From assembly GCF_900465315.1 (NCBI RefSeq), contig NZ_UBIX01000010.1: a DNA stretch of 64,000 nt, one strand, 5' to 3'. The number at the start of each line of letters is the position of its first letter. The stretch's first letter is position 1. This document shows positions 32,258-41,046 of this stretch, one piece after another. A program made the position numbers and the translations under genes. The DNA is from Asaia bogorensis_B (GTDB lineage Bacteria; Pseudomonadota; Alphaproteobacteria; Acetobacterales; Acetobacteraceae). The notes beneath the pieces were generated by a model, which was not told the DNA's origin, made no database searches, and was given only the letters and a program-made list of their open reading frames with translations.

Positions 32258-34684
32258 TCAAAGACGAAATTCGACGGAACCGTAAATCGTGCGCGGATCG
32301 TTGAAAGCCGCTGCATAATAAACCGGCACGCCTCCCCCCTGCACGAAGCTGAGGGTCTGAGGATAGCGATGGTCCAGCAGATTTCGGCCGTTGACTGTCA
32401 CCGTCCATCGGTGGTTGGCGCTCGTCCAGGCAGCAATTGCGTTGACATAGGTCTGGGCTGGCAGGCGCGTCTGTGCGTTGGTCAACGCATCGGTGAAGAG
32501 GCTCGATTGATAGGAAATATCTGCCCCGACCCGCCAGGCACCGGGAAGACGAGGCAGTGCGAAACTGTAACTCGTGCCTGCATGCATCTGAAAACGGGGC
32601 GAATAGGGCAGCGGGCCACCCGCGCGCGGCGTGCCGTTGAGCGTCTGCCCATTAGCCAGTCGTGTCTGGCTGAAAGTACCGGCGAAGCTGTCGAGCTGGG
32701 CAAACAGCCAGGATGCCGTGCCGTTGATCTCCCAGCCTTTCGTGACCTGCGCCGTTGTCTCGAACTCAGCGCCGACAGAGTGACCCTTGCCCGCATTGTA
32801 GCGTCTCGTCAGGCCTGACGCAGGGTCGAGTGTGGTCACCTGAATATTCTGGAAATCGTTGTAGAAGATATCGGCATTCGCGGTCAGGATACCGGGTATC
32901 GGTCTCGTCTTCGCACCGACTTCATAGGTGGTCAGAATTTCGGGTTTGTAGGGCAACAGGGCCTGCAATCTGCCGAGTGCGGTGGGCGTTTGTGCCCGAT
33001 AGTCGAAGCCGCCGGATTTGCTCCCCTGGGAAATAGAAACATAGGGCATGAGCCGCGATGTCGCCTGCCAGGTCAGCGCCCCCTTCGGTAGAAGCTGCGT
33101 CCAGCTACGGGTCACACCGGCGCTCCAGGCCTGCTGGCCCGGTGCAGCGGAATAGAGTGTCTGCAGATCATTGGCGACGCCTTGCGTATAGGGAGACGCT
33201 GCAACGAGATAGGAAAGCTGCTCGGAATTCGAGTGATTTTCCCAGTTGAAGCGCAGCCCGGCCGTGGCCGTCAGCGTCGGGGTAATGCGATAATGCGCCT
33301 CACCATAAACCGCCCAGTTGCGTGTAAGCTGATCTATCACCGCATAAACAGGCTGATATCGTATCAGCGCCGGATTATTGGTCTGTGTCCCCGCGGCGTT
33401 ATTGGCCCGACGTTGCGTAAACCAGTCTTCGTAAAAGAAAAATGCGCCTGTGGTGAAGGAAAAGCGGCCATAATCGCCCTTGAGATGCACATCCTGCGAG
33501 TAGGCGCGGTCACGATAGGAGAGAAGCTGCGAAGCACGGATATAGGTGTCACCGAAATTATCATAATCTCCCTTCATGTCATAACCACGTATGCCGGTGG
33601 TGCCATGCAGTGTCAGATGGGAGTCGAGGATGTAATTGATGTTCCCTGTAAATCCGGCCTCGTTGTAATTATTTTTCGGATAGATGCGCGAATACAGACC
33701 GTAGCGATAGGGATTCAGCAGATTACCATAACCGCGATTGGTGCTGTTATCGATCGTGCCATCGAAAGCCAGGGTGATGTCGAGCCGTTCGTTGGGCGTA
33801 AATCGTAACTTGCCACGTCCCTGACTGTAATCGATATTATTCTCGCCACGATTGAGCGTGTAATTGTGGTCGATGCTGCCACGACCATGATGGTTCAGCG
33901 CGATACTGGCATAAATCTTGTCCTTGAGCAGCGCACCGCTGGCAGCCACGCTCAGGCGATATTCATTATAAGAACCATAGCCCGCAAGCGCCGAAACATG
34001 GGTGCGGTTGGTCGGCACTTCCGTCGTGATACGCACGGCGCCCCCTTCGGCCTGATGGCCTTCGGTAAAACCAACCGGACCACGGCTGATGGCAATAGCC
34101 TCGATATCGAGCAATTCCTGCATCGTGCCGAGTGTGCGTGGCAGATAGACGCCGTCGATATATGTCCCAACCGATGGCTCACCCTGAGGGTCCAGCTCTC
34201 CAATGCCGCGAATGAAGTAATTCGTGGCCGAATAACCGACCGAGGCACGGGGCTGGTAGAGATTGGGGGTCAGATTGCTGATCTGGCGCATATCGGTCAC
34301 GCCCAGCGCGCGAAGCCTGTCACTTGTCAGAACGGAAATGGATTGCGCCGTCTTCTGCGCCTGATTGACCAGATGATCGGCACGCGACGGCGCGCTTACA
34401 ACCAGCGTTTCACTTCCCGCAGGTAGGTGATTTCCCTGTTGCCGGGGTTTTACCGTAGCGGGTTTCCTGAGCGCTGCGTCCGCCGTCCTGCGGGTCTGGT
34501 GCTTGTCGTTGAGTGACGGCAGGCCAGCCTGACTGCCGGGCTGGGTGCGCGTCGCTCCGTGAGCCGTCGCCCCAAGGCTGCAGACAAGTGCCGCAGAAGT
34601 GCTCGTGCAGAGCAGCAGACGAAACAGAGCTGTCTGTCCTTTCCGCGCAGAAGCAGGGGCGACGTGTCGTGCAAGCGGGGTCAT
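32258..34684 (-). CDS. TonB-dependent outer-membrane receptor 2 of the sulfur cluster
   Basis: An 808-residue receptor with a signal peptide ending GATAHGA and a basic spacer (residues about 50-90). The TonB box region is near ETLVVSAPSRAD. The plug has LRALGVTDMRQISNLTPNLY, NYFIRGIGELDPQGEPSVG and YIDGVYLPRTLGTMQEL, a pattern typical of the large iron-complex/FecA-CirA-like group of alphaproteobacteria. It ends IYGSVEFRL. It heads a unit with SsuD-like paralogue 2 and is divergent from the SfnB-like gene. Sulfonate-type ligand uptake is inferred from position. Confidence 0.86.
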   Translation of the reverse strand: MTPLARHVAPASARKGQTALFRLLLCTSTSAALVCSLGATAHGATRTQPGSQAGLPSLNDKHQTRRTADAALRKPATVKPRQQGNHLPAGSETLVVSAPSRADHLVNQAQKTAQSISVLTSDRLRALGVTDMRQISNLTPNLYQPRASVGYSATNYFIRGIGELDPQGEPSVGTYIDGVYLPRTLGTMQELLDIEAIAISRGPVGFTEGHQAEGGAVRITTEVPTNRTHVSALAGYGSYNEYRLSVAASGALLKDKIYASIALNHHGRGSIDHNYTLNRGENNIDYSQGRGKLRFTPNERLDITLAFDGTIDNSTNRGYGNLLNPYRYGLYSRIYPKNNYNEAGFTGNINYILDSHLTLHGTTGIRGYDMKGDYDNFGDTYIRASQLLSYRDRAYSQDVHLKGDYGRFSFTTGAFFFYEDWFTQRRANNAAGTQTNNPALIRYQPVYAVIDQLTRNWAVYGEAHYRITPTLTATAGLRFNWENHSNSEQLSYLVAASPYTQGVANDLQTLYSAAPGQQAWSAGVTRSWTQLLPKGALTWQATSRLMPYVSISQGSKSGGFDYRAQTPTALGRLQALLPYKPEILTTYEVGAKTRPIPGILTANADIFYNDFQNIQVTTLDPASGLTRRYNAGKGHSVGAEFETTAQVTKGWEINGTASWLFAQLDSFAGTFSQTRLANGQTLNGTPRAGGPLPYSPRFQMHAGTSYSFALPRLPGAWRVGADISYQSSLFTDALTNAQTRLPAQTYVNAIAAWTSANHRWTVTVNGRNLLDHRYPQTLSFVQGGGVPVYYAAAFNDPRTIYGSVEFRL

Positions 34685-34858
34685 CGAGGCTCTCCGGAAT
34701 GATAGGCCTCGTATTTATTGTGCAACGATTGTATATTTCAACAAACAACAACATTCAATAGTGAAATATGACCCATGACTGTTCCTCATTTTGTTTCCCG
34801 GGGAGCGGTCCATAGAAAAGACCCGATACAGAGGTCCGGCCCAGAGGAAGAAAAACAG
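34685..34858. promoter_or_regulatory. AT-rich divergent promoter region with TTCA-N4-TGAA palindrome
   Basis: The 174 nt between the TonB receptor gene and the SfnB-like gene contain a strongly AT-rich core (about 34710-34770) with the palindrome TTCAATAGTGAA (about 34753-34764). GAGGAAG at 34844-34850 is the Shine-Dalgarno of the SfnB-like gene. Promoters in both directions are expected. A LysR-type binding site is possible but unproven. Confidence 0.4.
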
Positions 34859-35998
34859 ATGACGGTTTCCGCCCCCCTGCTCGAAACGCTCGCGTCGGCT
34901 TTCGCCCGTCGCGCTGCCACTCATGATCAGTCGGGAGAAATCTGCACCGCCAATCTGGCCGATCTGCGCGAGGCAGGGCTTCTGGCCCTGACGGTTCGAC
35001 CCGAATTTGGCGGAAAAGGCGCAGGGTTGCGTGATGTGACGCGTGTGATCTCGGCCATCGCGAAAGGAGACCCGTCAACGGCTTTGATTCTCTCGATGCA
35101 ATATCTGCAACATGCCGGTGCCGCATCGGCGCAATGGCCTGAAGCGACCCATCGGCTGATTTCTGAAGAAGCTGTCATAACGGGGGCGCTTATCAACGCA
35201 CTGCGTGTCGAGCCAGCGCTCGGAACTCCGGCGCGAGGCGGCATTCCGGCCACGGTTCTGCGCCGTCAGAACGGATCATGGGTGCTCACGGGCAGCAAGA
35301 TCTATTCAACCGGCTCAACCGCGCTGCGCTGGGGAATTGTCTGGGCCGCCACCGACGAGGCCCATCCTCGTATCGGCCATGTTCTGGTTCCGCTCGACCA
35401 GGATGGCGTCTCGATTGAGCCGAGCTGGAACCATCTCGGCATGCGCGCCACCGGCAGCCATACGATCTCCTTTACGAATGTGTCGGTGCCTGATGAGCAT
35501 CTGCTTGATCTGCGCACGCCCGATGCCTGGAAAGGCCATGGAGACGATCTGGCCGCTTGGCATGGCGTGTTGATTGCCGCCCTTTATGACGGCGTGGCGA
35601 GAGCCGCAGTCGAGTGGTTTCACGGTTTCCTGCGCGATCGCACACCTGCCAATCTTGGCCAGAGTCTCGCCACACTGCCGCGCTTTCATGAAATCGCGGG
35701 GGAAATCGAGGCCCTTCTGCTCAGTAACGAAGCCCTGATCGCCCATCAGATCACCCGTCAGGAGCGACGCGAGGCGACCGCGACAGAGGCCAATCTCACC
35801 AAGCATATCGTGACCGAAAATGCGATCAGGGCCGTAGAGCGCTGTATCGCCGCCATCGGCAATCCCGCCCTCACGAGGGATAACCCGCTCGAGCGCCATT
35901 ACCGCAATGTTCTGTGTGCCCGTATCCATACACCCCAGGCCGATATCGCTCTCTCTGCCGCCGGTCGTGCGGCCCTGCAACAGGACAGACCCGTATGA
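34859..35998 (+). CDS. Acyl-CoA-dehydrogenase-fold flavin monooxygenase, SfnB/DszC-like
   Basis: A 379-residue protein of the acyl-CoA dehydrogenase superfamily. Landmarks are FGGKGAGLRDVTRVISAIAK, DPSTALILSMQYLQH, the FMN/substrate segment WVLTGSKIYSTGS, WNHLGMRATGSHTISFTNV and the C-terminal helical bundle with RHYRNVLCARIHTPQ. The catalytic base of true acyl-CoA dehydrogenases is not evident. In sulfur-acquisition clusters such proteins (SfnB, DszC) oxygenate organosulfur compounds using reduced flavin. ATG 34859 is chosen for its GAGGAAG site. The stop overlaps the next binding-protein start (ATGA). Confidence 0.85.
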   Translation: MTVSAPLLETLASAFARRAATHDQSGEICTANLADLREAGLLALTVRPEFGGKGAGLRDVTRVISAIAKGDPSTALILSMQYLQHAGAASAQWPEATHRLISEEAVITGALINALRVEPALGTPARGGIPATVLRRQNGSWVLTGSKIYSTGSTALRWGIVWAATDEAHPRIGHVLVPLDQDGVSIEPSWNHLGMRATGSHTISFTNVSVPDEHLLDLRTPDAWKGHGDDLAAWHGVLIAALYDGVARAAVEWFHGFLRDRTPANLGQSLATLPRFHEIAGEIEALLLSNEALIAHQITRQERREATATEANLTKHIVTENAIRAVERCIAAIGNPALTRDNPLERHYRNVLCARIHTPQADIALSAAGRAALQQDRPV

Positions 35999-36957
35999 AA
36001 CTCTCCAGAAGAGCCCTGCTGGCCAGCATTCCCGCTGCGACGCTCCTGCCACAGCGCAGCTTTGCTGACGATCTGCCGCAGGTAACCCTGCGCGTTGCGA
36101 CGTTTCGTGGCGCCGATCAGACGCTGCTGCGAACGACGGGGCTTGATGACTTCCCATACAAGGTCGTTTTCAGCGAATTCAATTCCGGCAATCTGATCGC
36201 CCGGGCCATTGATGCCGATGCGATCGATCTCGGTGCCTGGAGTGAGATCCCGATGGTGTTCGCGGCGTCGAGCGGTGCGCGTGTCGCCGTGGCAGCAACG
36301 CTTGAAGGGCCAACCACCAATCAGGCGGTTCTGGTTCCGACCAGATCACCGCTCAAAAACTTCAGCGATCTGCACGGCAAGCGCGTGGGCTATATCCGCT
36401 CGACCACCACGCAGTATTTTCTGCTCAAGATGCTCGCACAGCATAATATGACGCTGGCCGATATCACTCCTGTCGCCCTCGGCATGAGCGAGGGTCTGAC
36501 GGCGTTGAAATCCGGCAGTCTCGACGCCTGGGCCACCTATGGCTATGCCATCGAAATTCTTGAGGCAGATAACAGCGCCCGTATCCTTGAAAGCGCAGAG
36601 GATATCCTGTCTGGCCATTACTTCATCGGCATCAATCCGCAGCATCTCGGCGATACGGGTTTCAAGACAGCCTCGGCCGATTACATCAATCGCCTAGGCA
36701 AGGCGTATTCGCAGCTCAATGCCGAAAAACCCCGCTGGGCACGCGCCGTCGCACCAGACGTGCATGTGCCCGAACCGCTTGTCCTTTCCTATCTCAATCA
36801 CATGAACCGCGCCTATCACACGCGGCCATGGAAGCCATCTGATATCGCCACAGCTTCAGAGGTCGCCCATACCCTCGGCGGCGCTGGCGCCCTGCCCCCC
36901 AACCCGAACCTCGCCTCGGTATTCACGCCGGCCTTGAGCTCCCTCCTGAACGGCTGA
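35995..36957 (+). CDS. Third SsuA-like substrate-binding protein
   Basis: A 320-residue periplasmic protein with a Tat-like signal (MKLSRRALLASIPAATLLPQ) ending before DDLPQVTLRVATF. FNSGNLIARAIDADAIDLGAW, DLHGKRVGYIRSTTTQYFLL and LDAWATYGYAIEIL match the SsuA pattern. The gene overlaps the SfnB-like gene by ATGA. As with the second binding protein, no permease or ATPase is adjacent, so three binding proteins may share one SsuBC core. Ligand unknown. Confidence 0.87.
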   Translation: MKLSRRALLASIPAATLLPQRSFADDLPQVTLRVATFRGADQTLLRTTGLDDFPYKVVFSEFNSGNLIARAIDADAIDLGAWSEIPMVFAASSGARVAVAATLEGPTTNQAVLVPTRSPLKNFSDLHGKRVGYIRSTTTQYFLLKMLAQHNMTLADITPVALGMSEGLTALKSGSLDAWATYGYAIEILEADNSARILESAEDILSGHYFIGINPQHLGDTGFKTASADYINRLGKAYSQLNAEKPRWARAVAPDVHVPEPLVLSYLNHMNRAYHTRPWKPSDIATASEVAHTLGGAGALPPNPNLASVFTPALSSLLNG

Positions 36958-36983
36958 CCCGCCCTCAGGCTGACGAAACAAGA

Positions 36984-37013
36984 ACGCCAGCCCGACACAA
37001 ATCGGACTGGCGT
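36984..37013 (-). terminator. Terminator between convergent binding-protein and rhodanese genes
   Basis: ACGCCAGCCCGA (36984-36995) pairs with TCGGACTGGCGT (37002-37013) with one mismatch. Read on the minus strand the stem is followed by TCTTGTTT, a reasonable U-rich tail, so it mainly serves the rhodanese-side transcript. Confidence 0.65.
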
Positions 37014-37041
37014 CAGTCTGTCACGGTCTATCGCGACCGGG

Positions 37042-38631
37042 TCAGATCGGACCCAGCACCCGAAAATTATGCGTCCCATCGCGCTCAAGTTGCGCGATAA
37101 GACCGAACTCCCAGTCGAGATAGGCCTGCATCGCCGCAGCGCCGTTATCTGTGCCCTCATAAGGGCGCTTATAGACATCGTCGGTTGATGTCAGCGCGCG
37201 TGCTTCATCAAGTCCCGCCTCAAGGGCAAAACCCTCGGCACGCCAGGCCTCCGTACCGCCCTGCAACACACGCACATCAATGCCGAGGGCAGCAAGTTCG
37301 GGCGCAGCGAGCGCGGTCAGACGACCATCAGGAGAAGTCAGGACAATTTTTCTGATTTCCCGTGCCTTGAGCTGTGTGGCAAGCTCTGCCCGTGTCGCGA
37401 ACACCGCGCCTGGGATATGCCCTTTCCGATAGATTGGGGTCGTCGCCAGATCGACAAGAAGAGGTTTTCCAGCCTCATCGGCATAGGATTGCGGCGAAAC
37501 GGCGCGGATACTGGGAGGCGGAGTGCCCGGCCAGACATCTTGGGCACCAGCATCGGCCTCCTGCGCGAGATCTCCCCACTCGGCCAGTACATAGACCTCG
37601 TTCCATCCGAGTTGACGCAGCCAGTGTCCGGCCATGCGCGCCCTTACGCCGTCATCATCGCTCAACACGATCGTGCCGTGACGCACGGCAATCCACTCAT
37701 CCGTCGCCTGTATGAGCTGACCACCCGGCGCGGAGGCAAAGCCCTGAAGATGCCCCGCCCCATATTCCTCCGGCAAACGCACATCGAGACGATAAAGCGT
37801 GCGCGTTCTGTCCGCCTGCAACGCAAGAAATTCTGCTGGCGTGAGCGTTCTGACACCGGTCGCATCAGCCAGTTCTTCCGCCCGCTTCCGGGCCAGAGCC
37901 AGATGATCCGCGCTTGCCGGGGCACCGGCTTCATGCTGGCCGCGCGCAACGTCAAAACCGGCGAGCGTCCAGCCGATCGTTCCATTACGCAAGGCATAGA
38001 CGGGGTTCGGCAGGGCCGCATTGACGAGCGATTGCGCGCCTATGATAGACCGTGTGCGCCCGGCACAATTGACCACGATGGTGGTGTCAGGAGACGGCGC
38101 ATTATCGCGTGCCCTGTATGCGAGATCTCCACCCGGAACGCTGCGTCCGCCGGGGATGGACATGACTTCATATTCGCTGAAACGCCGCGCATCGAGAATT
38201 ACGATATTCTCGCCCTCTGCGATGCGTTTCTCCAGCTCTTCTGCAGGAAGTGAGGGCGTCTGACGTTCATGCTCAACAAGCTCGCCAAAAGCCTTGGACG
38301 GCACGTTCACGTCAATGAAGATCTCGCCGCCACTCTCGCGCCAGCCAGCGAGGCCGCCTTCAAGCGACGCAACATTGCCATAGCCCAGCGCTGCAAGAAG
38401 CGGCAGAGCCCGGGCGACATAGCCTTCTCCGTCATCATAGACCACGATCGGCGCATCGCCCCTCGGTACGAGGCGATTGATATCAAGATCGAGCCTGCTG
38501 AGTGGAATACTCACCGCAAAAAGCGGATGAGCGCGTGAAAACGGCCCCTCTTCACGCAGGTCGATCAGCGCGATTTCGCGCCCCTCGCGCAAGGATGCCC
38601 GCACGAGCTCGGACGATATGGTTCTGGTCAT
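37042..38631 (-). CDS. Four-domain rhodanese-like protein with a single active-site cysteine
   Basis: A 529-residue protein made of four rhodanese-like repeats (about residues 1-115, 120-245, 260-375 and 385-490) plus a short tail. Only the second repeat keeps a catalytic loop with cysteine, VVNCAGRTRSI; this is the only Cys in the protein. The corresponding loops in the other repeats read YDDGEGYVARA, SDDDGVRARMA and TSPDGRLTALA. Sulfur transfer by domain two with the rest as scaffolds or sensors is inferred. ATG 38631 overlaps the thiol dioxygenase stop (ATGA), so the two are translationally coupled. Confidence 0.88.
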   Translation of the reverse strand: MTRTISSELVRASLREGREIALIDLREEGPFSRAHPLFAVSIPLSRLDLDINRLVPRGDAPIVVYDDGEGYVARALPLLAALGYGNVASLEGGLAGWRESGGEIFIDVNVPSKAFGELVEHERQTPSLPAEELEKRIAEGENIVILDARRFSEYEVMSIPGGRSVPGGDLAYRARDNAPSPDTTIVVNCAGRTRSIIGAQSLVNAALPNPVYALRNGTIGWTLAGFDVARGQHEAGAPASADHLALARKRAEELADATGVRTLTPAEFLALQADRTRTLYRLDVRLPEEYGAGHLQGFASAPGGQLIQATDEWIAVRHGTIVLSDDDGVRARMAGHWLRQLGWNEVYVLAEWGDLAQEADAGAQDVWPGTPPPSIRAVSPQSYADEAGKPLLVDLATTPIYRKGHIPGAVFATRAELATQLKAREIRKIVLTSPDGRLTALAAPELAALGIDVRVLQGGTEAWRAEGFALEAGLDEARALTSTDDVYKRPYEGTDNGAAAMQAYLDWEFGLIAQLERDGTHNFRVLGPI

Positions 38632-39209
38632 TTCGTTAGATCCCATAGATTGGGCACAACATCGGACGAGTAGCCGGAGATGAAAATTTTCTCCTGCCCG
38701 GTCTCGATGTCATAGGTGGCGCGCGCGACAGCGCCGATATTGGCACCGTAAACATGGATGGAGAGCGAGGTCTCATCAGCAAGCGCGTTGGAGACGCGAT
38801 GATAATCGCGGTCGCCAGGGCGCAGAAGCCCGACATGGCCGGGCTCGAGGATCTCTTCCCCTTCAAGCACGAAACCTGCCCCGGTGCGGGTGTAGCTTTC
38901 CTCCCGCTCGCGACCACGCAGAATGCCGATCAGCCCCCAGACACGATGGTCGTGCAACGGCGTGGTCTGACCCGGCCCCCAGACGAAACTCACCACCGAA
39001 AAACGCCCGTAAGGATCGGCGTGGAGCAGATACTGTCTATAGCGTTCGGGGTCAGGGCGGGCGAACTGCTCCCGCAACCAGCGATCATGCGCGATCAGAC
39101 TGCGCAGAAGCACTGCCCCCTGGTCGAGAATACGCTCCTGTCCCTCATTGCGATCGATGAGAGCCGTGAACGCTTCCACAAATTCCCGCAAAGGGGTAAT
39201 GCTTGCCAT
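38628..39209 (-). CDS. Cysteine dioxygenase-type thiol dioxygenase
   Basis: A 193-residue cupin iron enzyme. The His-x-His metal motif is PLHDHRVWGLIGILRGRE (about residues 85-100), and the third ligand lies in LSIHVYGANIG. These match bacterial cysteine dioxygenases, which convert cysteine, or in some members mercaptopropionate, to the sulfinate. ATG 39209 is chosen, eight bases after the aldolase stop, although the Shine-Dalgarno is weak. Coupled with the rhodanese gene, it probably handles thiols or persulfides arising from organosulfur breakdown. Confidence 0.87.
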   Translation of the reverse strand: MASITPLREFVEAFTALIDRNEGQERILDQGAVLLRSLIAHDRWLREQFARPDPERYRQYLLHADPYGRFSVVSFVWGPGQTTPLHDHRVWGLIGILRGREREESYTRTGAGFVLEGEEILEPGHVGLLRPGDRDYHRVSNALADETSLSIHVYGANIGAVARATYDIETGQEKIFISGYSSDVVPNLWDLTK

Positions 39210-39217
39210 GGAAGTGC

Positions 39218-40015
39218 TCAATCCAGAAGTTCGGGCTCTGCCGCCGTGATCCAGTCCCAAAGAGGCTGGAAGGAATAATATCCACCCTGATGCGTGCCTA
39301 CCTGGCTCGCTGTCAGACGGGCAATATCGTGAGCGATAGGTCGCGTTTCCCCCGCGGCCTGGGCGAGCAGCTGTGTCTGCGCGGCATTATCCATGGCGAG
39401 AAACCACCATGCGGCTGCTTCGACAGTCGGTCCGACAGTCAAAAGGCCGTGGTTCTGCAAAATGAGCGCCTTTCGCTGGCCAAGAGTGCGCGCCAGACGA
39501 TCGCCCTCATCATCATTCAGCACGACGCCTGAAAAAGGGTCGAAAACCGCGTGATCTTCGTAAAAGGCACAGGCATCCTGTGTCAGTGGGGCAAGTTCGA
39601 TCCCGAGTGTGGAAAATGCCTTGCCGTAGGTCGAGTGGGTATGTGCGGCAGCGATCACATCAGGCCGTTCGCGGTGAATGGCCGAGTGAATGGTAAAGCC
39701 CGCCTGATTGATCGGCTTGTCTCCGATCAGGATATTTCCTTCGTGATCGACCAGTTGAAGGTCCGAAACCTTGATCTGCGAGAAATGAACCGCAAGCGGA
39801 TTGATCCAGAATCGATCCGGAAACTCAGGATCACGCGCCGTCACATGCCCGGCCAGCCCCTGATCGAAACCATATCGGCCAAACAACCGGAACGTCGCTG
39901 CAAGCCGTTGCTTGCGGTGCAGCCGCTCCTCCTCAAAGCTCTGTGGCTCAGGGCGAGGCCTAAGACGGATAACGCGGGCAGGTGCTGTCTTTTCGGGAGC
40001 AAGAACACTCATCAT
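39218..40015 (-). CDS. Class II aldolase/adducin family protein
   Basis: A 265-residue member of the zinc-dependent class II aldolase (fuculose-1-phosphate aldolase/RhaD/adducin) family. A zinc-site motif AAAHTHSTYGKAFS and a third His in LILQNHGLLTVG are present, with NQAGFTIHSAIHRERPD before them. Such enzymes cleave or epimerise aldols and sometimes act on sulfur-containing sugars such as methylthioribulose phosphate. The substrate here is unknown. Twin ATGs lie at 40015 and 40012. It lies in the run of minus-strand genes from 42150 down to 37042. Confidence 0.85.
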   Translation of the reverse strand: MMSVLAPEKTAPARVIRLRPRPEPQSFEEERLHRKQRLAATFRLFGRYGFDQGLAGHVTARDPEFPDRFWINPLAVHFSQIKVSDLQLVDHEGNILIGDKPINQAGFTIHSAIHRERPDVIAAAHTHSTYGKAFSTLGIELAPLTQDACAFYEDHAVFDPFSGVVLNDDEGDRLARTLGQRKALILQNHGLLTVGPTVEAAAWWFLAMDNAAQTQLLAQAAGETRPIAHDIARLTASQVGTHQGGYYSFQPLWDWITAAEPELLD

Positions 40016-40028
40016 CAGGACTTTCAGA

Positions 40029-41045
40029 TTAGACGCGTAACGGATCTGCGATTTTCGACGAGCTCTCGATACGGTTCACAAGAGGCTCGCCGGCGAGAAA
40101 ATTTTGGATGTTTCCGGCAATCAGGGCTGCGAGCCGTTCACGCCCCTGCCCTCCGGACCAGGCAATATGCGGTGTCAGACGGATAGAGGGATGGCTGTAG
40201 AAAGCATGTCCGGCCGGGAGTGGCTCCGGCTCGGTCACATCCAGTGTTGCCAGACGCACGATCCCGCTCGAGAGCGCCTCGATAAGGGCTTCTTGATCGA
40301 TCAGCCCCCCTCTGGCGACATTGATCAGATGGAGGGCAGGCTTCGCGCGGGACAAGGCGCGCCGGTCAACGCAATGCCGCGTTTCGTCATCGAGCGGCAG
40401 GGCCAGCACCACGATGTCGCTAGCAGCAAGCAGATCAGGCAGACTGTCCACCGAGGCGATACCGGGCAATTCAGCCTGACGTGATTTTCGGCAGACACGC
40501 AATTCCAGGCCGAAGGCTTCCGCACGCCTTGCGACAGCACCCCCTATGGCGCCGAACCCGGCCAGCCCCAATACCTTCCCATCTAGCGTACCGAGCGGTT
40601 TGAGAGCATCCGCAGACGCGTAGTCTTCGGGACCATGGGCATGGCGCGAAGGCAGATTTTTCACGTCATCAAGGATTGCTGCCAGAACATAATCGGCAAT
40701 CGCTTCGGCCGTCACACCACGACCCGTCGTGACTTCTGGAACATCGAAAAGCCAGGCGGGAAAGCCGTCGACCCCTGATGAGGCAATCTGGACCCATTCG
40801 AGATTGAATGGCCATCCTTCGGGTGGCGTGGCGGGCGCCTGACGCCATGCAGCTGACGGGCCTGTCACGAGAATGGTCGCATCACCCACCTGCCAGGGCG
40901 CTTCCTCCCGAGACGCCGAACGGAACACTGCCCGGGGAAGGAGGCCGACGGCGTCGGTCAGATCGAGGCCGATCTGGTTGAGAACCCGTATCGGCCTCGC
41001 CTCAAGTGACCCTCCTGGCGAAACACGTTCCAGAACCTGGCTCAT
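40029..41045 (-). CDS. D-isomer-specific 2-hydroxyacid dehydrogenase
   Basis: A 338-residue NAD-dependent oxidoreductase. The nucleotide fold has LGLAGFGAIGGAVARRAEAFG (GxGxxG), a basic residue in VCRKSRQ suggesting possible NADPH preference, and the catalytic Arg/Glu/His set in NVARGGLIDQEAL, LDVTEPEPLP and LTPHIAWSGG. Start ATG 41045 is one base after the stop of SsuD-like paralogue 3. It may reduce or oxidise a 2-oxo/2-hydroxy acid left after desulfonation; this role is inference. Confidence 0.9.
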   Translation of the reverse strand: MSQVLERVSPGGSLEARPIRVLNQIGLDLTDAVGLLPRAVFRSASREEAPWQVGDATILVTGPSAAWRQAPATPPEGWPFNLEWVQIASSGVDGFPAWLFDVPEVTTGRGVTAEAIADYVLAAILDDVKNLPSRHAHGPEDYASADALKPLGTLDGKVLGLAGFGAIGGAVARRAEAFGLELRVCRKSRQAELPGIASVDSLPDLLAASDIVVLALPLDDETRHCVDRRALSRAKPALHLINVARGGLIDQEALIEALSSGIVRLATLDVTEPEPLPAGHAFYSHPSIRLTPHIAWSGGQGRERLAALIAGNIQNFLAGEPLVNRIESSSKIADPLRV

Positions 41046-41046
41046 C

